60,984 nucleotides of DNA from Sphingomonas sp. Leaf21 (GCF_916858675.1 NZ_CAKASM010000022.1:1-60984), one strand, 5' to 3'. Positions 27,662-36,113 are shown, numbered from the stretch's first letter. The notes: a model not told the origin generated them from the sequence alone. Numbers and translations are program-made.

Positions 27662-27684
27662 TGTCATCATGACACAAATGTCAT
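27662..27684. promoter_or_regulatory. inverted repeat TGTCAT-C-ATGACA plus a third TGTCAT half-site
   Basis: Perfect 6-bp inverted repeat (27662-27674) with a direct third half-site at 27679-27684, placed 13-35 bp before the GTG start of the secreted unknown. Candidate operator; no regulator identified. Confidence 0.35.
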
Positions 27685-27696
27685 GGGAGACCGTCG

Positions 27697-28158
27697 GTGA
27701 GTCGTGGCCTCGCAGTCGTGATCGGCATCCTGCTGGCGTCGTCCGGCGCGGCCCTGGCGGCGGACCGTCCTCCGGTCGAAAGCTGGGGCAAGCCCGGCGT
27801 CGGCTTCGCCCAATATCGCACCGACGCGGTCGAATGTGCCAAGATCGGCTATTTCCGTGACGTCTCGCAGGACGAACCGGCCAAGCGGTTCATCCGGGGA
27901 TTCGAGACCGCGGACAACGGCCTGAACGGGGCGGGGTCTCCCAACATCGATGCATGGATCGATTCGGTGCAGCGCGTGCGCCCCGATCGACAGAAGCGTT
28001 TGGTACACGCGATCCAGGTCGGCGATGTCGAGCAATGTCTGAGCGATAAAGGCTATCGCCCGTTCACGCTGACAAAGGCGGAAGCGAAGACGCTGGCCCG
28101 CTACCCGCGCGGCTCTGAGGAGCGGCATCGCTTCCTCCACGCGCTCGCAGCGCGCTGA
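27697..28158 (+). CDS. secreted hypothetical protein
   Basis: 153 residues, GTG start, signal peptide SRGLAVVIGILLASSGAALA with cleavage before ADRPP. The mature protein is small, soluble and has two cysteines (VECAKIG, VEQCLSDKGYRPF) that could form a disulfide, the second in a Gly-Tyr-rich motif found in short periplasmic proteins where a C-terminal 'CL..KGY' segment recurs. No named family recognised. An inverted-repeat candidate operator lies just upstream. Convergent with the DUF2334 gene, 25 bp away. Confidence 0.8.
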   Translation: MSRGLAVVIGILLASSGAALAADRPPVESWGKPGVGFAQYRTDAVECAKIGYFRDVSQDEPAKRFIRGFETADNGLNGAGSPNIDAWIDSVQRVRPDRQKRLVHAIQVGDVEQCLSDKGYRPFTLTKAEAKTLARYPRGSEERHRFLHALAAR

Positions 28159-28183
28159 TCGCTCGCCGCTGCTGGCGTGGGGG

Positions 28184-28921
28184 TCAGGCCGCCAGGAGAT
28201 CCACGTAACGCGAGGGCCTGTGCGTCTTCGCCAGCCGGGAATAGGTCTTGTCGATGCTGTCGAGCAGCGCGGGCACGCCGTTGTCGCCCGGATGCACCGC
28301 GACTCGCGCCACGGGCGTCGGGCGCAGGCCATGGCGCAGCACGGCGGCGGCGGCGAGCGAACTGAGCTGGCGTCCGCGCGACCGGCTGGCCCAGGTGACG
28401 ACCGGACCGCGCGCGATGATCCTGCCATCGGCGGGCGTCCAGACACGGAAATGATCCTCGGCGAGGCCGAAGCCCGCGTCACCCAGCGCTGCCCGCGCCT
28501 CGTCCGAATAGAGCCAGGCGGGCGCGATGAAGCCGGTCGCGCGGCGACCAATGATATCCTCGATCAGCGCGGTCCCTCGCCGCATCCGCCGCAACGCCTC
28601 GTCGCGGGGCAGGCCGACGAACTCGCCCTCGCCCGCCGTCATGTGCCTGGCCTTCAGCGCGGTCCTGGAATCGGTGTGGACCATGTCGTCCTTGTGCGAC
28701 CAGCCATGGACGAACATCTCGATCCCCATGTCCGCCCAGTCGCGCAGCCGCGTGGCGAAGGGCGTGCCCGGCGCGATCGGTGCGCTGTTCCAATGGTCGG
28801 GGATGACCAGCATGGCCAGGCGCGGGCCACCGAGATGGCCCGACAGCCGGTCGAACAGCGCATCGACCGCCCCCTCGAACCGGGGGGACACGTCATGGAT
28901 CGAGGCGAGAAGGCGTTTCAT
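28184..28921 (-). CDS. DUF2334 / polysaccharide-deacetylase-like protein
   Basis: 245 residues, no signal peptide. SIHDVSPRF (metal-binding Asp) and MFVHGWSHKDDM (His-x3-His type metal motif) match the DUF2334 branch of the NodB-like polysaccharide deacetylase superfamily; GFIAPAWLYSDEA and VAVHPGD are the later motifs. Likely metal-dependent hydrolysis of N-acyl groups on a sugar or lipid, substrate unknown. Start overlaps the GT39 gene stop (ATGA), so both come from one mRNA, linking it to glycan synthesis. Confidence 0.88.
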   Translation of the reverse strand: MKRLLASIHDVSPRFEGAVDALFDRLSGHLGGPRLAMLVIPDHWNSAPIAPGTPFATRLRDWADMGIEMFVHGWSHKDDMVHTDSRTALKARHMTAGEGEFVGLPRDEALRRMRRGTALIEDIIGRRATGFIAPAWLYSDEARAALGDAGFGLAEDHFRVWTPADGRIIARGPVVTWASRSRGRQLSSLAAAAVLRHGLRPTPVARVAVHPGDNGVPALLDSIDKTYSRLAKTHRPSRYVDLLAA

Positions 28922-30345
28922 CGCGCGGATTTATAGACGCTGATCGTCTCATTGCCCATCGGCAGTTTGGCGGTCAGCCGGTAGCCGCCGGCCATCGCCG
29001 CCAGGACGCGCGCATGTGCCTCGGGCCGTTCGCCATTATAGGGCGGCCGCATCACGACGACGGCGGGATGTCGCGAGAGGATGCGGGTGATCTCGGCATC
29101 CTGGTCGACGCCGGTCGCCCCGGCTTCGCGCGCGCGGCTGAGATGGGCCGGTACGATCCAGCGCGACAGGGCGCATCGCTCGGTCGCGACATAGAGCATG
29201 GTGCTGCCCGAATAGACATAGAGGCAGCCCGGCCCCTTGCCGACCGCCGTCGCCAGCGCGGTGAACTGCGTTCCGTCGCCGCGCTCGTGTCGCAATGCCA
29301 GCAGCACGACCTGTCCGGCGAGCGCGACGGTCAGCAGCAGGGCAGGGGCATGGCGCCGCCGCCACGCCCCGCTTCCCAGCATCGCGGCCGAGGCGGTGCA
29401 GGCGGGGAGGAGGATGGGAAGGCCATAATGGTCGAACCAGGGCCGGAACAGCAGGACGCCGACGATCGCCGCGCCCAGCCAGACGGCAAGGAAGCCGTGC
29501 TCGCCGTCGCCCCGCCATGTCCGCTTCAATCCCAGCACCGCCAGCGTGACGATGGGCGAGAGGATCAGGATCATCTGCCCCAGATTGCCCGCCAGTTCGG
29601 ACAGCGGATCGGGGTTGCGATGGAAGATCGACAGGAAATTGGCGTAGAGGAACGCGTCCCACTGCCCGATCGCGGCATAGACCCCCGCCGCCAGCGCCGT
29701 CGGGATCAGCGACACCGCCACCAGCCCGATACCGTACAGCATCAGCGCGACCGGCGACCGGCTCCGCCGCCATTCGGACGCGAGCAGCCAGAGCCCGAAC
29801 ACCATCCCCTCGAACACCGCCGAATATTTGATCTGGAGCACGATGCCGACCAGCGCCATCGCCACGATGCCGAGGCTGCGCGCCCGCTGCCGATCCGATT
29901 CGAGAATGGTCCAGGCCGCGCCCATCATCAGCAGATTGTAGAAGACCGGCGCCTGCCCCCCCTGCCCGCCGAGAAGGTCGAGCCACAGGATATAGGCGAT
30001 TCCCGCCGCCATCGCCCCCGCGCCCCAGCCCAGCCGTTCGGCCATCCGCGCGATCAGCCATGCGGTCGCCACCACGCTGGCCAGCGCCATCGCCTGATAC
30101 GCCCAGATACCCCCCGGGAAACCGAAGGCGGCGGGCAGCGCATAGAGCAGGAAAAGCCCGATCGGCTTGCGGTCCCAGACGTCGACGAAGGGCCATGCGC
30201 CCTGCCACATCGAATGTCCGGTGAAGAAATAGAATTCCTCGTCCACATGCACCACCGGATTGCCGAAGGTCAGCGCGCGGGCGGCCAGCGCGACGGCGAG
30301 CAGGATCAGGAGTCGGTTCGGGGACGATCTTGGGCGTGAAGACAT
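28918..30345 (-). CDS. GT39-like membrane glycosyltransferase
   Basis: 475 residues with roughly ten to twelve hydrophobic segments. The first periplasmic loop after helix 1 has VVHVDEEFYFFTGHSMWQGA, with the acidic pair expected of polyprenyl-phosphate-sugar-dependent transferases (GT39/ArnT/PMT type), then WDRKPIGLFLLYALP. Such enzymes move sugars from a lipid carrier in the periplasm. The start MSSRPRSS was preferred; the open frame upstream runs through a REP element. Coupled to the DUF2334 gene. Acceptor unknown. Confidence 0.85.
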   Translation of the reverse strand: MSSRPRSSPNRLLILLAVALAARALTFGNPVVHVDEEFYFFTGHSMWQGAWPFVDVWDRKPIGLFLLYALPAAFGFPGGIWAYQAMALASVVATAWLIARMAERLGWGAGAMAAGIAYILWLDLLGGQGGQAPVFYNLLMMGAAWTILESDRQRARSLGIVAMALVGIVLQIKYSAVFEGMVFGLWLLASEWRRSRSPVALMLYGIGLVAVSLIPTALAAGVYAAIGQWDAFLYANFLSIFHRNPDPLSELAGNLGQMILILSPIVTLAVLGLKRTWRGDGEHGFLAVWLGAAIVGVLLFRPWFDHYGLPILLPACTASAAMLGSGAWRRRHAPALLLTVALAGQVVLLALRHERGDGTQFTALATAVGKGPGCLYVYSGSTMLYVATERCALSRWIVPAHLSRAREAGATGVDQDAEITRILSRHPAVVVMRPPYNGERPEAHARVLAAMAGGYRLTAKLPMGNETISVYKSAR

Positions 30346-30420
30346 GGGGTGAATCCAAACGAGTCCCGCCCCTTGCAGCGGATCGTGACGAAAGTTGGGC
30401 CTTCCACGCCCATACCTTCC

Positions 30421-30505
30421 ACCCCGGCGAAGGCCGGGGTCCAGTTGCGCTACGAAGACAAGACTTCCCCGCGTGTCCCAACTGGATCCCGGCCTTCGCC
30501 GGGAT
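30421..30505. repeat. REP-type inverted repeat (CCGGCGAAGGCCGGGGTCC family)
   Basis: Arms at 30421-30447 and 30479-30505 are complementary over 27 bp with two mismatches, separated by 31 bp. Each arm contains its own small palindrome (CCGGCGAAGGCCGG). Same family as 55577-55673. Located between the GT39 gene and the end of ubiG. Confidence 0.85.
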
Positions 30506-30548
30506 GGTCTCAAAGGTGCAATGTGATCCCGTGAGGAGGAGTGGAGGG

Positions 30549-31286
30549 TCAGCGAATCGCGGTCACGAAATAATCCAGCGCGGTCGAGTCGCTGACCGCG
30601 AAACCCTTGGTCGGCGAATAGCTCAGGCCGCGCACGTCGCGTACCGTCAGCCCGGCGTCTTTCAGCAATGACGACAACTCTTCGGGCGTCAGGAACTTCG
30701 ACCAGTCATGCGTCCCCTTGGGGATCGTACCCGTCCCCTCGGCGATGGTGATCAGCGCCAGTCTCGACAGCGGCGTGCGATTTGGCGTCGACAGGATCAA
30801 CAGCCCGCCCGGCGCCAGCGCATCGGCCAGCCCGCGCACGAATCGCGCCGGATCGGCGACATGCTCGATCACCTCCAGCGAGGTAACGAGGTCGAAGGTC
30901 TCGCCCGCCAGCCCCTCGACGCTACCCGCGCGGTACTGAATCGCCAGCCCCGATTGCGCGGCATGGGCGGCGGCGACCGCGACATTCTCCGGTGCGGCGT
31001 CGAGCCCGGTCACCGCCGCGCCAAGCCGGGCCAGCGGCTCGCACAGCAACCCCGCGCCGCAGCCGACATCCAGCGCGCGTTTGCCCGCAAGCGGGGTGAA
31101 GCCCTGCCCATCGGCATCCCAGTGAAGGTCGATCTGCTCGCGAATATAGCGCAGCCGGGGCGGGTTCAGCCGGTGGAGCATCGCGCTCGATCCCTTGGGA
31201 TCCCACCAATCGGCGGCCATCTTTCCGAAATGTGCGGCTTCAGCCCCGATAATGGTAGAATCGTTCAAATGGCTTGCGTTCGTCAT
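30549..31286 (-). CDS. ubiG: ubiquinone biosynthesis O-methyltransferase
   Basis: 245-residue SAM methyltransferase performing both O-methylations in ubiquinone synthesis. FGKMAADWWDPKGSSAMLHRLNPPRL is the UbiG N-terminal signature (given here in two recognisable parts, FGKMAADWWDPKG and LHRLNPPRL), motif I is LDVGCGAGLLCEPLARLG, and LEVIEHVADPARFV plus HDWSKFLTPEEL follow. Divergent from lysC across 54 bp. Length normal. Confidence 0.96.
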   Translation of the reverse strand: MTNASHLNDSTIIGAEAAHFGKMAADWWDPKGSSAMLHRLNPPRLRYIREQIDLHWDADGQGFTPLAGKRALDVGCGAGLLCEPLARLGAAVTGLDAAPENVAVAAAHAAQSGLAIQYRAGSVEGLAGETFDLVTSLEVIEHVADPARFVRGLADALAPGGLLILSTPNRTPLSRLALITIAEGTGTIPKGTHDWSKFLTPEELSSLLKDAGLTVRDVRGLSYSPTKGFAVSDSTALDYFVTAIR

Positions 31287-31340
31287 GGGGGCTACCTATC
31301 AGGACCGCCGTTTTACCCCAAGGAGATTGGCAAAAACCGC

Positions 31341-32603
31341 ATGGCCCGTATCGTGATGAAGTTCGGCGGCACCTCGATGGCCGGAATCGAGCGCATCCGC
31401 AACGTGGCGGCGCGGGTCAAACGCGAGGTGGAGGCGGGCCATGAGGTCGCGGTCGTCGTCTCCGCGATGGCGGGGGAGACCGACCGGCTGGTCGGTTTCT
31501 GCCGCGAGGCCTCGTCGCTCTACGATCCCCAGGAATATGACGTCGTCGTCTCGGCGGGCGAACAGATCACCAGCGGATTGCTGGCGATCACGCTCCAAGC
31601 GATGGGCGTCCCCGCCCGCTCGTGGCTGGGCTGGCAGTTGCCGATCCACACGGACACGGCGTTCGCGAAGGCACGCATCGGCGAGATCGACACGACCGCG
31701 CTCGACCAGAGCCTGGCCAGCGGTGTCGTCGCGGTCATCCCCGGCTTCCAGGGCGTGGCCGAGGGCAACCGGGTGACGACCTTGGGTCGCGGCGGGTCGG
31801 ACACCAGCGCGGTCGCGGTCGCCGCCGCGATGAAGGCGGAGCGGTGCGACATCTACACCGATGTCGACGGCGTCTACACGACCGACCCGCGCATCGTACC
31901 GCGTGCGCGGAAACTGTCGAAGGTCACCTATGAGGAGATGCTGGAACTCGCCAGCGTCGGCGCCAAGGTGCTCCAGACCCGCTCGGTGGGTCTGGCGATG
32001 AAGGAACAGGTGCGTGTCCGGGTGCTCAGCTCGTTCGACGACGCACGGGACGAAGACGGACATCGCGGCACGTTGATCGTGGGCGAAGAGGAAATCGACG
32101 ATATGGAACGCCAGCTCATCACCGGCATCGCGCATGACAAGAACGAAGCCAAGATCACCCTGACCGCCGTGCCGGATCGGCCCGGCTCGGTCGGCGCGAT
32201 CTTCGCGCCGCTCGCGGATGCAGGCATCAACGTGGACATGATCGTCCAGAACATCGCGCATTCGACCGGATCGACCCCATCCTCGACCGACGTGACCTTC
32301 ACGGTGCCTTCGGCCGATCTGGCGCGCAGCCTCGACGTGCTGGAAAAGGCGAATGGCGAGATCGGCTATGCCAAGCTGGTCCACGACACGCGGGTCGCCA
32401 AGATCTCGGTCGTCGGTGTCGGGATGCGCAGCCATGCGGGCGTGGCGTCGACCATGTTCCAGACGCTCGGCGCGCGGGGGATCAACATCCTCGCCATCAC
32501 CACCTCGGAGATCAAGGTCAGCGTGCTGATCGAAGAGGATTATACCGAACTGGCGGTGCGTGTGCTGCACACCGCCTATGGTCTGGACGCCGACGCGGCC
32601 TGA
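31341..32603 (+). CDS. lysC: aspartokinase
   Basis: 420-residue aspartate kinase, first step to lysine, threonine and methionine. N-terminal IVMKFGGTSMAG, then VVVSAMAGETD, SAGEQITSGLLA, GRGGSDTSAVA and CDIYTDVDGVYTTDP define the kinase domain; two ACT domains (about 265-420) give feedback control by lysine and threonine, with VGVGMRSHAGVASTMF in the second. AAGGAG lies unusually far (about 14 nt) from the ATG; no better start exists as MARIVMKFGG is the family start. Divergent from ubiG. Confidence 0.97.
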   Translation: MARIVMKFGGTSMAGIERIRNVAARVKREVEAGHEVAVVVSAMAGETDRLVGFCREASSLYDPQEYDVVVSAGEQITSGLLAITLQAMGVPARSWLGWQLPIHTDTAFAKARIGEIDTTALDQSLASGVVAVIPGFQGVAEGNRVTTLGRGGSDTSAVAVAAAMKAERCDIYTDVDGVYTTDPRIVPRARKLSKVTYEEMLELASVGAKVLQTRSVGLAMKEQVRVRVLSSFDDARDEDGHRGTLIVGEEEIDDMERQLITGIAHDKNEAKITLTAVPDRPGSVGAIFAPLADAGINVDMIVQNIAHSTGSTPSSTDVTFTVPSADLARSLDVLEKANGEIGYAKLVHDTRVAKISVVGVGMRSHAGVASTMFQTLGARGINILAITTSEIKVSVLIEEDYTELAVRVLHTAYGLDADAA

Positions 32604-32611
32604 CACCCCCA

Positions 32612-32739
32612 ATTCCTCCCCAAGCGCGGCTTGGGGAGGGGGACCATCGCGAAGCGATGGTGGAGGGGCGAGGGGCGAATGCCCTCCACCACGCCCTGCG
32701 GGCGCGGTCCCCCTCCCCGAGCAAGCTCAGGGAGGAATG
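32612..32739. repeat. dispersed palindromic repeat, single copy
   Basis: Starts ATTCCTCCCCAAGCGCGGCT and ends CTCAGGGAGGAAT with internal CATCGCGAAGCGATGG hairpin; same family as the tandem array at 2576-3219. Lies between lysC and the NPD-like gene. Confidence 0.8.
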
Positions 32740-32784
32740 TGCTCCCATCTTGCCGTCCGCCGCGCTCCACGGCATGGAGCGTCG

Positions 32785-33822
32785 ATGACCGACACCCACA
32801 TCACCACCACTGGCGAACAGCGCCTGGCCACCCGCATGGCGCGCGGCGCGGAATTCCTCGGCGCCGAGATGGCGATCATGGCGGGCGCCATGTCCTGGGT
32901 GTCGGAGCGCAACCTCGTCTCCGCCATGTCGAACGCGGGCGGCTTCGGCGTGATCGCGTGCGGCGCGATGACGCCCGAACTGCTCGATACCGAGATCGCC
33001 GCCACCAAGGCGATGACCAGCCGCCCGTTCGGCGTGAACCTGATCACCATGCACCCGCAGCTGTTCGACCTGATCGCGGTGTGCGGCCGTCACCAGGTCG
33101 GCCATGTCGTGCTGGCCGGCGGCCTGCCACCCAAGGGCGCGCTGGAGGCGATCAAGGAAACCGGCGCCAAGGTCATCTGCTTCGCGCCCGCGCTGAGCCT
33201 TGCCAAGAAGCTGATCCGCTCGGGCGTCGACGCGCTGGTGATCGAGGGGATGGAAGCGGGCGGCCATATCGGCCCGGTATCGACGAGCGTGCTGGCGCAG
33301 GAGATGCTGCCCGAGATCGCCAACCAGGTGCCGGTCTTCGTCGCGGGCGGCATCGGCCGGGGCGAGGCGATCGCCGCCTATCTCGACATGGGCGCGGCGG
33401 GCGTGCAGCTCGGCACGCGCTTCGTCTGTGCGACCGAATCGATCGCGCACCCCAATTTCAAGAAGGCGTTCATCCGCGCCTCGGCCCGCGACGCGGTGGC
33501 GAGCGTGCAGATCGACCCGCGCCTGCCGGTCATCCCGGTCCGCGCGCTCAAGAATGCGGGCGGCGAACTCTTCACCGCCAAGCAGCGCGAAGTCGCCCAG
33601 TCGCTCGACGAGGGCAAGGTCGCGATGATGGAGGCGCAGCTCCAGATCGAGCATTACTGGGCGGGCGCGCTTCGCCGCGCGGTGATCGAGGGCGATGTCG
33701 AGCATGGCTCGGTGATGGCGGGCCAGTCGGTCGGCATGGTCACGAAGGAAGAGCCGATCGCCGACATCCTGGCGCAACTCATGGCCGAAGCCGCCGCCGC
33801 CCTGGTCGCCCGCGCCATCTGA
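32785..33822 (+). CDS. nitronate monooxygenase / 2-nitropropane dioxygenase-like flavoprotein
   Basis: 345-residue FMN-binding TIM-barrel protein of the NPD/enoyl-reductase-like family. IMAGAMSWVSERNLVSAMSNAGG is the N-terminal FMN region (IMAGAMSWVS, then SAMSNAGGFGVI), followed by FGVNLITMHP, EGMEAGGHIG with the catalytic-region His, VFVAGGIGRGEAIAAYLDMG and GVQLGTRFVCATESIAHPNFK. GGAG lies 5 nt before the ATG. Oxidises nitronates in characterised relatives; the physiological substrate here is unknown and an FabK-like role is possible. Confidence 0.9.
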   Translation: MTDTHITTTGEQRLATRMARGAEFLGAEMAIMAGAMSWVSERNLVSAMSNAGGFGVIACGAMTPELLDTEIAATKAMTSRPFGVNLITMHPQLFDLIAVCGRHQVGHVVLAGGLPPKGALEAIKETGAKVICFAPALSLAKKLIRSGVDALVIEGMEAGGHIGPVSTSVLAQEMLPEIANQVPVFVAGGIGRGEAIAAYLDMGAAGVQLGTRFVCATESIAHPNFKKAFIRASARDAVASVQIDPRLPVIPVRALKNAGGELFTAKQREVAQSLDEGKVAMMEAQLQIEHYWAGALRRAVIEGDVEHGSVMAGQSVGMVTKEEPIADILAQLMAEAAAALVARAI

Positions 33823-33968
33823 TCCTTCCCCTGATTCTCCCTGCGCCGGGGGAAAATTCCGGCCCCCGGATGTACGGCTCGCTTCATCGCAGGGCTTACG
33901 ACGTGTTAACCTTGATTCGCCATGACATGGCCCAACAGCCGGGGGGCGGGCGTAAAGGGATCAGGGTC

Positions 33969-34766
33969 ATGGCGAGTGTGCGTATTCTATCGGGTGTGGC
34001 GATCGGCCTTTCGCTGGCGGGGTGTGCCGCGCGCGAGACCGCCAAGGTCGCGCCGCCGCCGGTGATGATCCCGGCACCGCAACCGCAATATGCCAAGGCG
34101 CCACTGCCGCCGGGCGCGACGCCGGGGATGCGCATCCCCGTGCGGCTGCCCGATGGCAATTACGATACCCCGAACCGTTCGCTGACCAGCGCCGCGACGA
34201 TCTGGCATCTCCGCTCGGCGCTCAACGTCGCCGCACTTGCCTGTCGCGGGCCGGACGAGGGACAGATCGTCACCCGTTACAACACCATGCTCACCGTCCA
34301 GCGGATCACGCTGGCGGCGGCGGAGAAGCGCTACTCGGCCGAATACCAGTCGCAGGGGGGCGACTGGCGCGATCGCTATGACGATGCGATGACCCGTCTC
34401 TATAATTTCTTCTCGATCACGCCGGTGCGCAAGACCTTTTGCGCCGCCGCCGATCAGGTCCTGTCGGATATCAGTGGCGGCGCCGTCGACGGGTTCGAGG
34501 GCGGCGCGGCGCGGCATCTCGACCAGCTGAACGCGCCGTTCGTGGCCTTTTTCCGAGCCTATGACGCATGGCGGTCGGGCACGATGGTGCCCGTCGAGCA
34601 AGCCGCCTCACCGCTGAGCATGGCCGCGAGCGCCACGCCCCAGGTCACGCCGCGCCCGGCCGCGCAGCCGGTCCTGTCGAGCCAGCCGGTGCCCGCGGCA
34701 AAGCCCTATGCGCCGCCGGTGATCAATCCGCCGAGCCTGACGGTGAATCCGGCGGCGCTCCAGTAA
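33969..34766 (+). CDS. hypothetical lipoprotein
   Basis: 265 residues. The N-terminus MASVRILSGVAIGLSLAGC carries a lipobox (LAGC, Cys19), so lipid anchoring is predicted. A Pro-rich linker follows (about 28-55), then a mostly helical domain with three cysteines (LACRGPDEGQIVTRYN, KTFCAAAD) and SRG-like YRYDDAMTRLYNFFS; the C-terminal 70 residues are Pro/Ala/Val-rich. No named family recognised; similar sphingomonad envelope proteins of this kind are uncharacterised. Transcribed alone, convergent with the XRE cassette. Confidence 0.82.
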   Translation: MASVRILSGVAIGLSLAGCAARETAKVAPPPVMIPAPQPQYAKAPLPPGATPGMRIPVRLPDGNYDTPNRSLTSAATIWHLRSALNVAALACRGPDEGQIVTRYNTMLTVQRITLAAAEKRYSAEYQSQGGDWRDRYDDAMTRLYNFFSITPVRKTFCAAADQVLSDISGGAVDGFEGGAARHLDQLNAPFVAFFRAYDAWRSGTMVPVEQAASPLSMAASATPQVTPRPAAQPVLSSQPVPAAKPYAPPVINPPSLTVNPAALQ

Positions 34767-34844
34767 ACGCCGCCGGTACATCCAGCCTCTCTGAGAGTGC
34801 GGAGCGAGGCTCTCCAGGTCGAATCGACGTCCAAACATGCGCTT

Positions 34845-34882
34845 CTTCTCCCCTCTCCCCTGTCCAGGGGAGAGGGGAGAAG
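34845..34882. repeat. perfect 18-bp inverted repeat (CTTCTCCCCTCTCCCCTG)
   Basis: Two perfectly complementary 18-nt arms with a 2-nt spacer, between two convergent genes. No T-run; could still stall transcription. Related elements lie at 44541-44625, 45125-45150 and 45295-45321. Confidence 0.85.
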
Positions 34883-34905
34883 GTCCCACATGAAGTCGAT
34901 CGTGC

Positions 34906-35112
34906 CTAGCCCTCGATCCAGAACAGCGATTCCACCGATCGGTCCAGCGCCCGTGCCAGCTTGAGCGCGAGCAGGGTGGAGGGCTGGAAGACGCCATTCT
35001 CCACCGTGTTGATCGTCTTGCGACTGACTCCGATCGCTTCCGCGAGGCCGCCTTGCGTCAGCCCTGCCGCCTCGCGCGCGGCCTTCAGGTCGTTGCCCAG
35101 CGTTTCGCTCAT
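34906..35112 (-). CDS. XRE-family transcriptional regulator (small HTH protein)
   Basis: 68-residue single-domain helix-turn-helix protein: LKAAREAAGLTQGGLAEAIG, SRKTINTVENG and LALKLARALDRSVESLFW are typical of the short Cro/C1 (YgzD-like) group. The ATG overlaps the stop of the upstream membrane protein gene (ATGA), so the pair is coupled. Such small regulators normally repress their own operon; two operator-like repeats lie before the first gene of the pair. Confidence 0.92.
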   Translation of the reverse strand: MSETLGNDLKAAREAAGLTQGGLAEAIGVSRKTINTVENGVFQPSTLLALKLARALDRSVESLFWIEG

Positions 35113-35531
35113 CGACTGGCGCGGATTTCCAGCGTGGCGAAGGCGATCAGCGCGGCCATGAGGCCGGCGGTTATCGTGATCCGGCCCAGTGCGATGGCAT
35201 TCAGCGGCTCGAACGTCGCGACCACGATGGTCGCCGCAGCCGCCACGATCATCGCCCAGAAACCGGCCTCAAAGCTCGATCGGCGGTGATAGCGGGTGGT
35301 TTCGTCATTCATCAGGTCGGAAACCGGCCCATATCGACCCCAGCGAAAAGGCAGGCCGGTCAGGTTCAGTGCGGTCGCACCGACCATCACGAACCATGGC
35401 AGCAGGCGATTCGGCGCCTCGTTGCCGTTGGTGACCGCCAGGATCGTCGAGGCGAGCAGGCTGAGCGCCAGCAGATAGAACAGGATCGCCCGGCTGCGGC
35501 TCCTACGTTCGGCCTTCTCCACGAGATTCAT
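35109..35531 (-). CDS. four-helix membrane protein of unknown function (partner of XRE regulator)
   Basis: 140 residues; basic N-terminus MNLVEKAERRSRSRA, helices about 15-33, 43-60, 85-105 and 112-132, with short loops and a hydrophilic loop DLMNDETTRYHRRSS. AGGAG lies 7 nt before ATG 35531, fixing the start; the long upstream frame is antisense to ybgC. First gene of a two-gene cassette with the XRE regulator, an architecture frequently seen for 'HTH plus DUF membrane protein' pairs whose signal and target are unknown. Confidence 0.85.
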   Translation of the reverse strand: MNLVEKAERRSRSRAILFYLLALSLLASTILAVTNGNEAPNRLLPWFVMVGATALNLTGLPFRWGRYGPVSDLMNDETTRYHRRSSFEAGFWAMIVAAAATIVVATFEPLNAIALGRITITAGLMAALIAFATLEIRASR

Positions 35532-35554
35532 CACGAACTCCTGTACCTGCTGGC

Positions 35555-35590
35555 TGTAACCTATAGGTGTCATGTAACCCGTAGGTGACA
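35555..35590 (-). promoter_or_regulatory. two adjacent 18-bp operator-like repeats
   Basis: TGTAACCTATAGGTGTCA (35555-35572) is immediately followed by TGTAACCCGTAGGTGACA (35573-35590). Each has a palindromic core (ACCTATAGGT, perfect; ACCCGTAGGT, imperfect). They lie 24-59 bp before the first ATG of the membrane protein/XRE cassette and 50 bp before ybgC on the other strand. Likely binding site of the XRE regulator; inference. Confidence 0.6.
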
Positions 35591-35642
35591 GGCGTGCAAG
35601 TGCCTTTCTTCGAGGGGGCGGATGCGTTAACGGACGGTCACC

Positions 35643-36113
35643 ATGACGGTGACGGGAGACCACCAGCCGATCGGCGGCCGCTTCGAGGGGTTCGGGCATC
35701 GCTTTCCGGTGCGCGTCTATTTCGAGGATACCGACCTGTCGGGCGTGGTCTATCACGCCAATTATCTCCGCTATATGGAGCGCGCCCGCTCCGACATGCT
35801 GCGGCTCGCCGGGATCGACCAGCGTGCGGCGCACGAGGCGGGCGAGGGTGCCTATGCCGTCACCGACATCGCCCTCCGCTATGCCGCCCCCGCGCGGCTC
35901 GACGACGACCTGATCGTCATATCGAAACTGATCGAGGTCAGTGCGGTGCGCGTCGTCATTCATCAGACAGTCAGGTGCGGCGCGGTCATGCTGACCGACG
36001 CCAGGGTCACTGTCGCCTGGGTCGGCCCGAACGGCCGCCCGCGACGGCAACCCGCCGACTGGATCGCCATCTACCAACGCCTTGTCTGGCAGGGGGACAC
36101 CCAACACCCATGA
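35643..36113 (+). CDS. ybgC: tol-pal system acyl-CoA thioesterase YbgC
   Basis: 156-residue hotdog-fold thioesterase. VRVYFEDTDLSGVVYHANYLRYMERAR carries the YbgC signature, with the catalytic Asp of EDTD and the His/Asn of VYHANYL. Family members hydrolyse short-chain acyl-CoA and sit at the head of tol-pal operons. Coupled to tolQ by ATGA. Confidence 0.95.
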   Translation: MTVTGDHQPIGGRFEGFGHRFPVRVYFEDTDLSGVVYHANYLRYMERARSDMLRLAGIDQRAAHEAGEGAYAVTDIALRYAAPARLDDDLIVISKLIEVSAVRVVIHQTVRCGAVMLTDARVTVAWVGPNGRPRRQPADWIAIYQRLVWQGDTQHP

